Positions 1-8,507 are shown, counted from the first letter of the stretch. The stretch: 31,651 nucleotides of DNA from CAIPVR01 sp049316905 (GCA_049316905.1 JBMOJH010000032.1:1-31651); one strand, 5' to 3'. Made by a program: numbers and translations. The notes: generated from the sequence alone by a model not told the origin.

Positions 1-1
1 G

Positions 2-106
2 GACGACACCGGGGCGGCCACCGACACCGATGGCGCGGCCGGGGATCCGGAGGCCGACGCGGAGGGGGCCGGGGGCGGTGACGGCCGTCCGCCGGACGGA
101 CGGTGA
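2..106 (+). CDS. C-terminal tail of an upstream protein (partial)
   Basis: An open frame runs from the window edge to a TGA at 104-106 and overlaps the GTG start of the next gene (GTGA at 103-106). The 34 visible residues are acidic and rich in Asp, Ala and Gly, the composition of a disordered C-terminal tail. No domain is visible, so the function cannot be stated. The overlap suggests translational coupling to the GtrA/GT2 glycosyltransferase, so an envelope-related partner is plausible but is only an inference. Confidence 0.55.
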   Translation, partial: DDTGAATDTDGAAGDPEADAEGAGGGDGRPPDGR

Positions 107-1323
107 AACTGCTCCGGCGGTTCCTGCTCATCGGGGCCGCCGCCACGCTCGTCGACATCGGGCTGCTGGTGGGCCTGCGGCAGCTCGCGGGTTGGCCCGT
201 GCCCGCCGCGGATGCCGTGGCGGTGGCGGCCGCCACAGCGGTCTCGTGGTGTCTCCACGGGCTCCTGACGTTCCCGGAGGATCCCTCCCGACGCTGGTAC
301 CGCAGTCTGGGCCCCTACCTCACCACCGCCGTCCTCGCGCTGGTGCTCGACGTCTCGCTCCTGTCCCTCCTGTACGCCCTCGTCGGCCCGACCGGCCCGT
401 GGGGCCTGGTGGCGTTGAAGCTCCCTGCGCTGCTGGCCGCGTTCCTCATCCGTTCCGCCAACTACCGCCGGGCGATGTTCGACGCGGTGCGTGACGACCA
501 GCGTGTGCCGATCCCGCGCCCGCCGGCACCGGGGCGGGTCCGCCTGACGGTGGTGGTGCCCGCGTACCAGGAGGTCGACCGCATCGCCGTCGCGGTGGAA
601 CGGATCCACGACGAGCTCGCACCCCTCGGCTCCGGTGAGGTCGAGGTCGTCGTGGTCGACGACGGCAGCGACGACGACACGTCGGCCGCGGCCCGGGCCG
701 CGGGCGCCGACAAGGTGCTGCGGCTGGAGCCGAACCAGGGCAAGGGTGCCGCGGTGCGCGCCGGGGTCCTGGCCGCCACGGGCCGGACCGTGGCCTTCCT
801 CGACGCCGACCTCGCCTACGCGCCCGGACAGCTCGTGCGCTTCGTCGATGCGGTGGAGGCCGGCTGGGACGTGGCGGTCGGGAGCCGCAAGCACACCCAG
901 ACCCTCACGGTCGTGCGGGCCCGCCGCCTGCGGGAGGTGGGCGGTCGCGCCGTCAACGTGCTCACCGGGCTCGTGCTGCTGGGTCGCTACCGCGACACGC
1001 AGTGCGGTCTGAAGGCCATGCGGTCCGACGTGGGCCGGCTCGTGTTCTCCCACAGCGTCATCGACCGCTTCGCGTTCGACGTGGAGCTGTTCCACCTCGT
1101 GGAGCGCTACCGCCTCACGCTGGTCGAGGTCCCGGTCGAGGTGGCGAACTCATCCCGCAGCACGGTGCGCGTGGTCCGCGACACCTCGCGGCTGCTCTCG
1201 GACCTCTTCGCGATCCGCCGCCGGGCCCGTCTGGGCGGCTACGAGGCCGATCCCTCGGAGTTGCCGCCCCGCCTTCCGCCGGTGTCCGGCGGGGGTCACG
1301 GGGAGCGCGCCGCGGCCCACTAG
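103..1323 (+). CDS. GtrA-domain/family 2 glycosyltransferase fusion (polyprenyl-phosphate sugar transferase-like)
   Basis: The 406-residue protein probably transfers a sugar from a nucleotide sugar to a polyprenyl phosphate at the inner membrane face. Residues 1-125 form four hydrophobic segments (about 5-28, 35-55, 70-95, 99-117) ending in a short Asn-Tyr-Arg-Arg motif, as in GtrA/DPMS membrane domains. Residues 148-350 are a GT-A family 2 domain: VVVPAYQE at 150-157, the DDGSDDDT nucleotide-binding motif near 185-193, NQGKG at 211-215 and DADL at 234-237. The GKGAAVR-DADL pattern resembles the Alg5/dolichyl-phosphate glucosyltransferase branch. The GTG start is set by the 4-base overlap with the preceding stop. 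The membrane domain lies at the N-terminus, whereas in the fusions I know GtrA usually follows the transferase. The C-terminal 30 residues are low-complexity Pro/Gly. The sugar donor cannot be read from the sequence. Confidence 0.88.
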   Translation: MKLLRRFLLIGAAATLVDIGLLVGLRQLAGWPVPAADAVAVAAATAVSWCLHGLLTFPEDPSRRWYRSLGPYLTTAVLALVLDVSLLSLLYALVGPTGPWGLVALKLPALLAAFLIRSANYRRAMFDAVRDDQRVPIPRPPAPGRVRLTVVVPAYQEVDRIAVAVERIHDELAPLGSGEVEVVVVDDGSDDDTSAAARAAGADKVLRLEPNQGKGAAVRAGVLAATGRTVAFLDADLAYAPGQLVRFVDAVEAGWDVAVGSRKHTQTLTVVRARRLREVGGRAVNVLTGLVLLGRYRDTQCGLKAMRSDVGRLVFSHSVIDRFAFDVELFHLVERYRLTLVEVPVEVANSSRSTVRVVRDTSRLLSDLFAIRRRARLGGYEADPSELPPRLPPVSGGGHGERAAAH

Positions 1324-1326
1324 GGT
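1321..1326 (+). promoter_or_regulatory. Putative -10 box (TAGGGT) for leaderless manB
   Basis: TAGGGT overlaps the TAG stop of the glycosyltransferase gene and lies 8 nt before the manB ATG, so transcription would begin at or next to the start codon. No Shine-Dalgarno sequence precedes this ATG. No convincing -35 box is visible. Confidence 0.45.
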
Positions 1327-1334
1327 GCGGGCCC

Positions 1335-2699
1335 ATGTCGCCCCTGGACGGGATCTTCAAGGCCTACGACGTCCGTGGGACGGTCCCGGACCAGTTCGAC
1401 GAGTCCATCGCCGAGGCCATCGGTGCCGGGTTCGCCCGTTTCGTGCTGGAGGAGTCCTCCGGCAGCGTCACGCGGGTGCTGGTGGGCCGGGACATGCGAC
1501 CGAGCGGCGTCGGCATGGTGGCGGCGTTCGCCCGGGGGGCCACCGTCCAGGGCCTCGACGTGGTGGAGCTGGGCCTGACCTCCACCGACGAGCTCTACTT
1601 CGCCGCCGGCTCGATGGACGCCCCGGGCGCCATGTTCACCGCCTCGCACAACCCTGCGCAGTACAACGGCGTGAAGTTCTGCCTGACCGGCGCCCGGCCG
1701 GTGGGGGAGGAGAGCGGTCTGCTGCGGGTCAAGGAGCTGGCCGACCAGTACCTGGCCGGCTCGCTCGGGGCGGCGCCCACGCCCGGCTCGGTGTCCACCG
1801 CCGACGTGCTCGACGCCTTCGCCCGCCATGTCCGCTCCTTCGTGGACGTCTCGGCCCTGCAGCCGCTCAAGGTGGTGGCCGACACGGCCAACGGCATGGG
1901 CGGCCTGGTGGTGCCCGCGGTGTTCGCCGAGCTGCCGTTCGACCTCGAGGTCATGTACGGCGAGCTCGACGGGACGTTCCCCAACCACCCCGCGGACCCG
2001 ATCCAGCCGGAGAACCAGGCCGACCTGCGCGCCCGCGTGGTGGCCACCAGTGCCGATGTCGGCCTGGCCTTCGACGGTGACGCCGACCGCGTGTTCCTGG
2101 TCGACGAGCAGGGGGTGGGGCTCTCCGGTTCCACCACCACCGCGATCATCGCCGCGGCGATCCTCGACCGTTCCGGCGGCGGCACCGTGATCCACAACCT
2201 CATCTGCTCCAAGGCCGTGCCGGAGGTGATCCGCGAGCACGGCGGTACGCCGGTGCGCACCCGCGTGGGCCACTCGTTCATCAAGCAGGTGATGGCCGAG
2301 ACCGGCGCCGTGTTCGGCGGCGAGCACTCGGCGCACTACTACTTCCGCGACAACTACCGGGCCGACTCCGGTCTGATCGCCGCGTTGGTCGTGCTGGAGC
2401 AGGTGTGCGTGACCGGTCGCCCGTTGTCGGAGCTACGCATCCCCTTCGAGCGCTACGCCGACTCCGGCGAGCTGAACACCCGGGTGGACGATCCCCACGC
2501 CGTGATCGAGCGGGTGGCCGAGCACTACTCGGCGCTGTCCCAGGACCGCCTCGACGGGTTGACCGTCGACGCCGGTGACTGGTGGTTCAACCTCCGTCCG
2601 TCCAACACCGAGCCGCTGCTCCGGCTCAACCTCGAGGCCCCCGACCCGGAGGCCGTCGCCGCCCGGGTCGAGGAGGTCCGAGCCGTCATGGCCGGCTGA
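1335..2699 (+). CDS. manB: Phosphomannomutase/phosphoglucomutase
   Basis: This 454-residue enzyme of the alpha-D-phosphohexomutase family interconverts mannose-6-phosphate and mannose-1-phosphate (often also glucose phosphates), feeding GDP-mannose synthesis in the cytoplasm. All four active-site signatures are visible: the phosphoserine loop TASHNP with Ser104, the metal-binding DGDADR loop (Asp247, Asp249, Asp251), the sugar-specificity loop GGEHS (328-332) and the phosphate-binding loop RPSNTEP (421-427). Length is normal for the family. The reading frame stays open upstream to 1002, but ATG 1335 is chosen because homology begins at once (FKAYDVRG, the usual N-terminus) and a -10 box sits directly before it. 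It heads a tight cluster with a Trm112-like protein and a phosphomannose isomerase. Dual PMM/PGM specificity cannot be decided from sequence. Confidence 0.95.
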   Translation: MSPLDGIFKAYDVRGTVPDQFDESIAEAIGAGFARFVLEESSGSVTRVLVGRDMRPSGVGMVAAFARGATVQGLDVVELGLTSTDELYFAAGSMDAPGAMFTASHNPAQYNGVKFCLTGARPVGEESGLLRVKELADQYLAGSLGAAPTPGSVSTADVLDAFARHVRSFVDVSALQPLKVVADTANGMGGLVVPAVFAELPFDLEVMYGELDGTFPNHPADPIQPENQADLRARVVATSADVGLAFDGDADRVFLVDEQGVGLSGSTTTAIIAAAILDRSGGGTVIHNLICSKAVPEVIREHGGTPVRTRVGHSFIKQVMAETGAVFGGEHSAHYYFRDNYRADSGLIAALVVLEQVCVTGRPLSELRIPFERYADSGELNTRVDDPHAVIERVAEHYSALSQDRLDGLTVDAGDWWFNLRPSNTEPLLRLNLEAPDPEAVAARVEEVRAVMAG

Positions 2700-2723
2700 C
2701 CGGCCCGTCCCCACGAGGTCCAC

Positions 2724-2996
2724 ATGAGTGACGCCACCAGTTCCGACGCCGCCCCCGGCGACCGCCTCGACCCGCACCTCCTCCAGGTGCTCGCCTGCCC
2801 GGAGGACAAGGGTCCGCTGCTGTACTTCCCCGGCGAGCAGGCGCTGTACAACCCGCGCCTGCGGCGGCGCTACGCGATCCGTGACGGCATCCCGGTGCTC
2901 CTGATCGACGAGGCGGTCTCGGTGGACGACGCCGAGCACGAGCGCCTGCTGGCCCTGGCCGAGTCCGAGGGCATCACCCCGACGTTCGACGCCTGA
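2724..2996 (+). CDS. Trm112-like small protein with degenerate zinc site
   Basis: The 90-residue protein carries the Trm112/UPF0434 core: LLQVLACPEDKGPLLY near residues 22-37, then RRRYAIRDGIPVLL near 49-62. In eukaryotes and archaea Trm112 activates methyltransferases; bacterial single-domain members have no firmly established role. Zinc-binding members carry CPxCxG and a further Cys. Here only one Cys remains, with Asp where the second is expected, so zinc binding is doubtful. The ATG lies 24 bases after the manB stop and the isomerase gene follows after 34 bases, so the three probably form one transcript. A link to sugar metabolism rests on position only. Confidence 0.82.
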   Translation: MSDATSSDAAPGDRLDPHLLQVLACPEDKGPLLYFPGEQALYNPRLRRRYAIRDGIPVLLIDEAVSVDDAEHERLLALAESEGITPTFDA

Positions 2997-3030
2997 CGAC
3001 CCCCGCGGGGTCGGCTGGAGAGGAGGAGAG

Positions 3031-4056
3031 GTGCTGGACACCCTTGGCATGCGCGACGTCGCGCTCGCCCTGCCCGAACAGGTCGAGGCCGCGGCACGCG
3101 CGGCCGGCGAGGTGGACGGGCTGCCGTCAGCGGACGGCGTCACCGCCGTGGTCGTGATGGGCATGGGTGGCAGTGGCATCGGCGGCGACGTGTGCGCCGC
3201 GGTGGCCGGACCGGTCGCGTCGGTGCCGGTGGTCGTCTCGAAGCACTACGAGTGCCCGGCATGGGTGGGCCCCGACACGCTCGTGGTCGCCTCGTCGTTC
3301 AGCGGCAACACCGAGGAGACCCTCACCGCAGCCACCGCGGCGCACGAGCGCGGGGCCCGGTTGGTGGTGCTGGCCTCCGGCGGTCGCCTGGCGGCGAGCG
3401 CCGCGGAGTGGGACGCCCCGCTGGTGCCGGTGGACGCGTCGATCCCGATGCCCCGTGCCGGCATCGGTGCCGTGTCGGTGCCGCTGGTGGTCCTGTTGGA
3501 CCGTCTCGGTCTCGCCCCCGGGCTGGCCGCACAGGTCGGCCCCGCGGTGGAGCAGCTGCGGCGCCGCCGCGACCAGCTCGCCGGTGACGGTGGTGCGGCC
3601 GCAGAGCTGGCGCGCCGAATCGGGCGCACGATCCCGATCGTCTACGGCGGCGGCCCGATCGGTGAGGTGGTGGCCTGGCGCTGGAAGGGCCAGGTGAACG
3701 AGAACCCGAAGGCGCCGTCGTGGTGCAACCGGGTGCCGGAGCTCACCCACAACGAGCTCGCGGGCTGGGCCCAGCACGGCGACGTGACCCGGCAGGTGCT
3801 CACGATGGTGCTGCTGCGCCACGGGTACGAGCACCGCCACATCGCGGAGCGTTTCGACTTCCTCGCCGAGGCCTGCCGCGAGGTGGTGGCCGACATCCTG
3901 ACCGTGGAGGCCGAGGGTGACGGCCCGCTCGCACAACTGATGGACCTCGTGCTCGTGGGCGACCTCGTCACGATCCACATGTCGCTCGACGCCGGCGTGG
4001 ACCCGGGGCCGATCGCGGTGCTCGACGAGCTCAAGGCCCACCTCGCCGGTTCCTGA
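3031..4056 (+). CDS. Bifunctional phosphoglucose/phosphomannose isomerase (SIS domain)
   Basis: The 341-residue protein interconverts fructose-6-phosphate with glucose-6- or mannose-6-phosphate, supplying the mutase encoded just upstream. It has two SIS-type halves: the glycine-rich MGMGGSGIGGD at 43-53 and the phosphate-binding SSFSGNTEET at 88-97. The C-terminal half has the family motif with Glu224 in NENPKAP and His240 in PELTHNE. Their 16-residue spacing equals that of the catalytic Glu203/His219 pair in the Pyrobaculum PGI/PMI as I recall it. Length matches the family (about 300-350). The GTG start follows an AGGAGG ribosome-binding site at 3021-3026. The gene ends 24 bases before a strong hairpin. 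Actinobacterial members beside manB are sometimes left as hypothetical SIS proteins, so catalytic activity is probable rather than proven. Confidence 0.87.
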   Translation: MLDTLGMRDVALALPEQVEAAARAAGEVDGLPSADGVTAVVVMGMGGSGIGGDVCAAVAGPVASVPVVVSKHYECPAWVGPDTLVVASSFSGNTEETLTAATAAHERGARLVVLASGGRLAASAAEWDAPLVPVDASIPMPRAGIGAVSVPLVVLLDRLGLAPGLAAQVGPAVEQLRRRRDQLAGDGGAAAELARRIGRTIPIVYGGGPIGEVVAWRWKGQVNENPKAPSWCNRVPELTHNELAGWAQHGDVTRQVLTMVLLRHGYEHRHIAERFDFLAEACREVVADILTVEAEGDGPLAQLMDLVLVGDLVTIHMSLDAGVDPGPIAVLDELKAHLAGS

Positions 4057-4080
4057 CCCGCGGATCCGGGCCCGGACGCG

Positions 4081-4114
4081 CACGTGGGGCGGGCCCGGAG
4101 GCCCGCCCCACGTG
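4081..4114. terminator. Perfect 15-bp inverted repeat, probable bidirectional terminator
   Basis: Bases 4081-4095 are the exact reverse complement of 4100-4114, with a 4-base CGGA loop. The hairpin sits between two convergent genes, 24 bases after the isomerase stop and 26 bases beyond the lipoprotein stop at 4141. No T-tract follows on either strand, as is common for actinobacterial terminators. Confidence 0.8.
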
Positions 4115-4140
4115 ATGTCCGACCGGGGCCGGACGGCGGC

Positions 4141-4809
4141 TCAGCCGCCGCAGCCGTTCTCCAGGATCACCGGCGGCAGGCCGGCGCTGGCACCACCGCA
4201 TGGGTCGGTGCTCGGGGCGTACCACTTGCCGTTCTGGGCCTTGAGGATGAACTTCGCCCCGTTGTCGAGCGAGCCGGCGGCGTACGGGCCGGCGCACACG
4301 AACGACGTGACCTTCTCGCCCTCGGCCGGCAGCCCGCCGAGGATCGCCGTGGCGGTGCAGGGTGCGTCGTTCGGGGCGAAGGTCGTGGTGGTCGCCGGCT
4401 TGGCCGTGGTCGTGGTCGTGGAGGCCTGGCACACCGTCTTCTTGGCGGCGGCCGCCTCGCTCAGCGCCTTCTCGGTGTTGGGTCCCAGCTCCCCGTCGGC
4501 GGCGAGGCCGGACGCCCGCTGGAACGCCAGGATCGCGGCGTCGGACTGCGGGCCGAGGATCCCGTCGATGTTGCCCTTGTAGCAGCCGACCGCGGCGAGC
4601 TCGGCCTGGATCGCCTTGTCGAAGCGGGCCGACTGCTGCTGGTCGGGCGTGGTCGTGGTGGTCACCGCGGTGGTGGTCGTCGACGACGTGGTCGTGGTGG
4701 TCGTGGTGGTCGTGTCGGCCGACTTCGAGTCGTTGCCGCAGGCGGCCAGGGCGAGCGCCCCGAGCAGCAGCGCCGGCACGGCGAGGCGACGGAGGGGGGT
4801 GGTGGACAT
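4141..4809 (-). CDS. Peptidoglycan-binding lipoprotein with threonine-rich linkers
   Basis: The 222-residue precursor has a signal peptide (RR near residue 7, hydrophobic core 9-22) ending in the lipobox LAAC with Cys24, so it should be an outer-face membrane lipoprotein. A Thr-rich linker (about 33-54) leads to a PG_binding_1-type repeat at 61-118, with the GNIDGILGPQSDAAILAFQ and DGELGPNT motifs. A second Thr-rich linker (131-143) leads to a C-terminal domain of about 75 residues with Cys at 151, 172, 204 and 220, which I do not recognise; it ends in Cys-Gly-Gly. ATG 4809 is preceded by AGGAG at 7 nt. The frame remains open 70 codons further upstream, but that extension lacks a signal and covers the intergenic region. 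Likely role: cell-wall-attached envelope protein; no enzymatic motif is visible. Confidence 0.88.
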   Translation of the reverse strand: MSTTPLRRLAVPALLLGALALAACGNDSKSADTTTTTTTTTSSTTTTAVTTTTTPDQQQSARFDKAIQAELAAVGCYKGNIDGILGPQSDAAILAFQRASGLAADGELGPNTEKALSEAAAAKKTVCQASTTTTTAKPATTTTFAPNDAPCTATAILGGLPAEGEKVTSFVCAGPYAAGSLDNGAKFILKAQNGKWYAPSTDPCGGASAGLPPVILENGCGG

Positions 4810-4853
4810 GGAACTCCTGTGGGTGGGTGGGTCGTGCAGCGGAGTGGGCCGCC

Positions 4854-4859
4854 ACCGTA
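4854..4859 (-). promoter_or_regulatory. Putative -10 box (TACGGT) for the lipoprotein gene
   Basis: Read on the minus strand, TACGGT lies 44 nt before the lipoprotein ATG, leaving a short leader that carries the AGGAG site. The match is a TANNNT hexamer only; no good -35 box is evident. Confidence 0.3.
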
Positions 4860-4898
4860 GACGGCCGGGGTGGTTCACCCGGGCACCCGTCCGGCCGC

Positions 4899-4904
4899 TA
4901 CCCT
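4899..4904 (+). promoter_or_regulatory. Putative sahH promoter (-10 TACCCT)
   Basis: TACCCT at 4899-4904 fits TANNNT. A weak -35-like TTCACC lies at 4874-4879, 19 bases upstream. Transcription would start near 4910-4913 and leave a leader of about 100 nt before sahH, unlike the leaderless genes elsewhere in the window. Confidence 0.4.
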
Positions 4905-4906
4905 TG

Positions 4907-4997
4907 CCGGGCTGCGAGGGCTGCCCGAACGGTGTCAGACGACCCCAGCCCGGAGCACCATCCACGATGCTTCGACGCGCCGACCGCGACGGTCGGC
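4907..4997 (+). promoter_or_regulatory. Structured sahH leader (candidate cis-regulatory RNA)
   Basis: Bases 4907-4914 pair perfectly with 4946-4953 (8 bp). The stem continues after a 3-base CGA bulge as GGG 4918-4920 with CCC 4943-4945, then CTG 4921-4923 with CAG 4936-4938. A separate 8-bp hairpin, 4979-4986 with 4990-4997 (loop CGA), ends one base before the AGGAGGT ribosome-binding site at 4998-5004. If transcription starts near 4911, the outer 3-4 pairs of the first stem would be lost. I could not match it to the SAH riboswitch consensus by eye, so this is a fold-based suggestion only. Confidence 0.35.
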
Positions 4998-5008
4998 AGG
5001 AGGTCCCC

Positions 5009-6460
<1,452 letters not shown>

Positions 6461-6482
6461 TCACGACAGGGCGGTGCCGGGG

Positions 6483-6488
6483 TACGGT
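6483..6488 (+). promoter_or_regulatory. Putative -10 box (TACGGT) for leaderless SRPBCC gene
   Basis: TACGGT ends 7 nt before ATG 6496 and there is no ribosome-binding site in the gap, which fits a leaderless transcript starting at the ATG. It lies in the 35-base gap after sahH. Confidence 0.45.
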
Positions 6489-6495
6489 CGGGCCC

Positions 6496-6960
6496 ATGCC
6501 CGACTCCCCGGCATCGGCCTCCGTCACCATCCGCCGCAGCGCCGGGGATCTGTACGACCTCGTCACCGACGTGGCCGGCATGGGCCGGTTCAGTCCGGAG
6601 TGCACCGGGGGCCACTGGCTCGACGGTGCCACCGGCCCGGCGGTGGGCGCCCGCTTCAAGGGAACCAACCGGCGCGGGTTCGCCCGGTGGTCGACGGTCA
6701 ACCGCGTGGTGGCCGCCGAACCCGGCCGGGTGTTCTCTTTCGAGACCGACGGCAGCGGCGCTCGCTGGACCTACCGCTTCGAGCCGGCGGGCGACGGGGC
6801 CACGGTGGTGACCGAGTCCCGCGAGATGTTCCGGAAGCGGCCGGCGACGGCCACGTTCTTCGCCACGCTGTTCCTCGGCGGCACGCGGTCCCACGACGAC
6901 GAGATGGACCGGGGCCTCCTCGCCACGCTCGAGCGCATCAAGGCCCACGCCGAAGGCTGA
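6496..6960 (+). CDS. SRPBCC (START/polyketide cyclase-like) family protein
   Basis: The 154-residue protein fits the SRPBCC helix-grip fold: an opening strand (SASVTIRRS), then the DLYDLVTDVAGMGRFSPE helix segment that starts most members, alternating strands, and a C-terminal helix after about 125 (DDEMDRGLLATLERIKAHA). Such proteins bind hydrophobic ligands in a cavity, and some act as cyclases, coenzyme Q-binding proteins or stress proteins. No catalytic residues can be assigned, so ligand and role are unknown. It follows sahH by 35 bases but has its own -10 box. The start is the only ATG giving a full-length domain. The frame is also open upstream in another frame of sahH, but that part is not coding. 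Confidence 0.85.
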   Translation: MPDSPASASVTIRRSAGDLYDLVTDVAGMGRFSPECTGGHWLDGATGPAVGARFKGTNRRGFARWSTVNRVVAAEPGRVFSFETDGSGARWTYRFEPAGDGATVVTESREMFRKRPATATFFATLFLGGTRSHDDEMDRGLLATLERIKAHAEG

Positions 6961-6995
6961 AGCGCACTGAGGCGTCGGCACCGCCGGCCCCGCTC

Positions 6996-7001
6996 TACTG
7001 T
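6996..7001 (+). promoter_or_regulatory. Putative -10 box (TACTGT) for the SDR gene
   Basis: TACTGT in an otherwise very GC-rich gap fits TANNNT and would give a leader of about 50 nt carrying GGGGGAA before ATG 7058. Confidence 0.35.
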
Positions 7002-7057
7002 GCGACCTGCGCGCCGGCCCGTCGCCGGCCGCGGGACCGGATGCACCAGGGGGAACC

Positions 7058-7900
7058 ATGGACGAGTTCGAGGGCAGGGTCGCGGTGGTCACGGGCGCGG
7101 CGTCGGGCATCGGCCGGGCGCTCGCGGATGCGTTCGCCGGGCTCGGCATGCGCCTCGTGCTCGCCGACATCGAGGCGGGTCCGCTCGAGGCCACCGCGGC
7201 CGAGCTGCGCGGGGCCGGCGCCGACGTGTTCGCGGTGACCGCCGACGTGAGCCGTTACCAGGACGTCGAGCGCATCGGGGAGGCGGCCATCGACGTGTAC
7301 GGCGGCCTGCACGTGGCGTGCAACAACGCCGGCGTGGGTGGCGGCGGCCTCACGTGGGAGGTCGACCTCGACACCTGGGAGTGGATCCTGGGTGTGAACC
7401 TCTTCGGCGTCGTCCACGGCCTCAAGGCCTTCACGCCCCGGATCATCGCGAGCGGCGGCGGCCACATCGTGAACACCGCCTCCATGGCCGGGCTCACGTC
7501 CACGCCGGGCATGTCGCCGTACAACGTGTCGAAGCACGCCGTGGTCACGATGTCGGAGTCGATGTACCTCGAGCTGGAGATGACGCATCCCGAGGTGGGC
7601 ATCAGCGTGCTGTGCCCGGGCTGGGTGCGGACCCGGATCAACGAGTCCGAGCGCAACCGGCCGGGGTGGACCCCGCCCGAGGCCGACGAGGAGTCGGCGC
7701 TCGACGCGATGCGCCAGATGGTCGACACGCTCATCGCCGAGGGGCTCAACCCCGCCGTGGTGGCGAACCTGGTGGTGGAGGCGATCCGGGAGCGCCGGTT
7801 CTACGTGCTGACCCACGCCGAGTGGTCCGCCATGGTGCGCGACCGGGTGGACCGCATGCTGTCGGGCGAACCCCCGGCGATGTTCCTCCCCGGCAACTGA
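7058..7900 (+). CDS. Short-chain dehydrogenase/reductase
   Basis: A 280-residue classical SDR, a NAD(P)-dependent oxidoreductase of the cytoplasm. The cofactor loop TGAASGIG is at 12-19, Asp37 (LADIEA) at the end of the second strand favours NAD(H) over NADP(H), NNAG is at 89-92, and the catalytic tetrad is Asn114, Ser142, Tyr155 and Lys159. The C-terminal 70 residues (variable substrate region) include FYVLTHAEW, similar in position to a segment of the SDR at 20359-21252 (FYVSTHPVELW), so the two are paralogues. The start is supported by GGGGGAA about 8 nt upstream. It is convergent with the comF-like gene, with 10 bases between the stops. The substrate is unknown; long-chain or cyclic alcohols are typical for this type. 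Confidence 0.92.
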   Translation: MDEFEGRVAVVTGAASGIGRALADAFAGLGMRLVLADIEAGPLEATAAELRGAGADVFAVTADVSRYQDVERIGEAAIDVYGGLHVACNNAGVGGGGLTWEVDLDTWEWILGVNLFGVVHGLKAFTPRIIASGGGHIVNTASMAGLTSTPGMSPYNVSKHAVVTMSESMYLELEMTHPEVGISVLCPGWVRTRINESERNRPGWTPPEADEESALDAMRQMVDTLIAEGLNPAVVANLVVEAIRERRFYVLTHAEWSAMVRDRVDRMLSGEPPAMFLPGN

Positions 7901-7910
7901 CCCGCCCCGC

Positions 7911-8501
7911 TCACGGCCGGACGGCCAGCACCAGACCGACGACACGCCCCGCGCCCGCCGCCCGCAGCGCGTGGGCCGCGGCGGTGAGCGTGGCCCCGGT
8001 GGTCCAGACGTCGTCGACGAGCACCACCGTGGCGCCGCGCAGCCGACGTGTGGGCTCGAACGCAGGCCCGGCGAGCCGGTCCTCCCGCGACCGACCCGCC
8101 TGGGCCCCACCCCGGCGGCGCAGCATCGGCACGACCCGGGAGCCACGGGAACGGGCCACGCCCCGGGCCAGCAGCCGGGCGTGGTCGTAGCCGCGCCGTC
8201 GCCGCCGCGCCGGGGTGGTGGGCGCCCAGGTGACCCACGGGGCCCCGTCGCCCGTGCGGAGGAGCATCGAGCCCATGGCCCGCCCGAGCGGCTCGAGTGC
8301 GCCGTGGCGGCCCCCGTTCTTCGTCCGGAGCACCAGCCGGGGCACCGGATCCCGGTAGGCGAGCAGGGCCAGGCAGCGGTCGAGGCCCGCCGGAGGTGGG
8401 CGGTCCGGCGCCGGCGGCAGGCCGGCGGCGCACCCGGCGCACAACGGTCGGCCCGGCGAGTCGCAGCCGGCGCAGCGGTGGGGGAGCAGGTGGCCGAGCA
8501 C
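7911..8501 (-). CDS. comFC: ComF family phosphoribosyltransferase-like protein
   Basis: The 196-residue protein has an N-terminal zinc-ribbon with Cys10, Cys13, Cys21 and Cys24, and a C-terminal type I phosphoribosyltransferase domain with the PRPP loop VLVDDVWTTGAT (Asp163, Asp164). A basic RRRRRGYDHARLLARG segment lies mid-protein, matching the RGFNQA region of ComF. Members are linked to DNA uptake in competent bacteria (ComFC, GntX), but in actinobacteria the role is unclear. The GTG start gives the complete Cys motif and sits 6 nt after a TAGCGT -10 box, so the transcript is probably leaderless. It is divergent from secA, the same neighbourhood as in mycobacteria, where a comF-like gene lies close to secA1. 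Confidence 0.88.
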   Translation of the reverse strand: MLGHLLPHRCAGCDSPGRPLCAGCAAGLPPAPDRPPPAGLDRCLALLAYRDPVPRLVLRTKNGGRHGALEPLGRAMGSMLLRTGDGAPWVTWAPTTPARRRRRGYDHARLLARGVARSRGSRVVPMLRRRGGAQAGRSREDRLAGPAFEPTRRLRGATVVLVDDVWTTGATLTAAAHALRAAGAGRVVGLVLAVRP

Positions 8502-8507
8502 GCCCGG

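Noticed and set aside
4600..4720. Repetitive GTGGT-rich tract that could suggest a tandem repeat or CRISPR
   Set aside because: It encodes the poly-Thr linker of the lipoprotein on the minus strand; units are irregular and there are no spacers.
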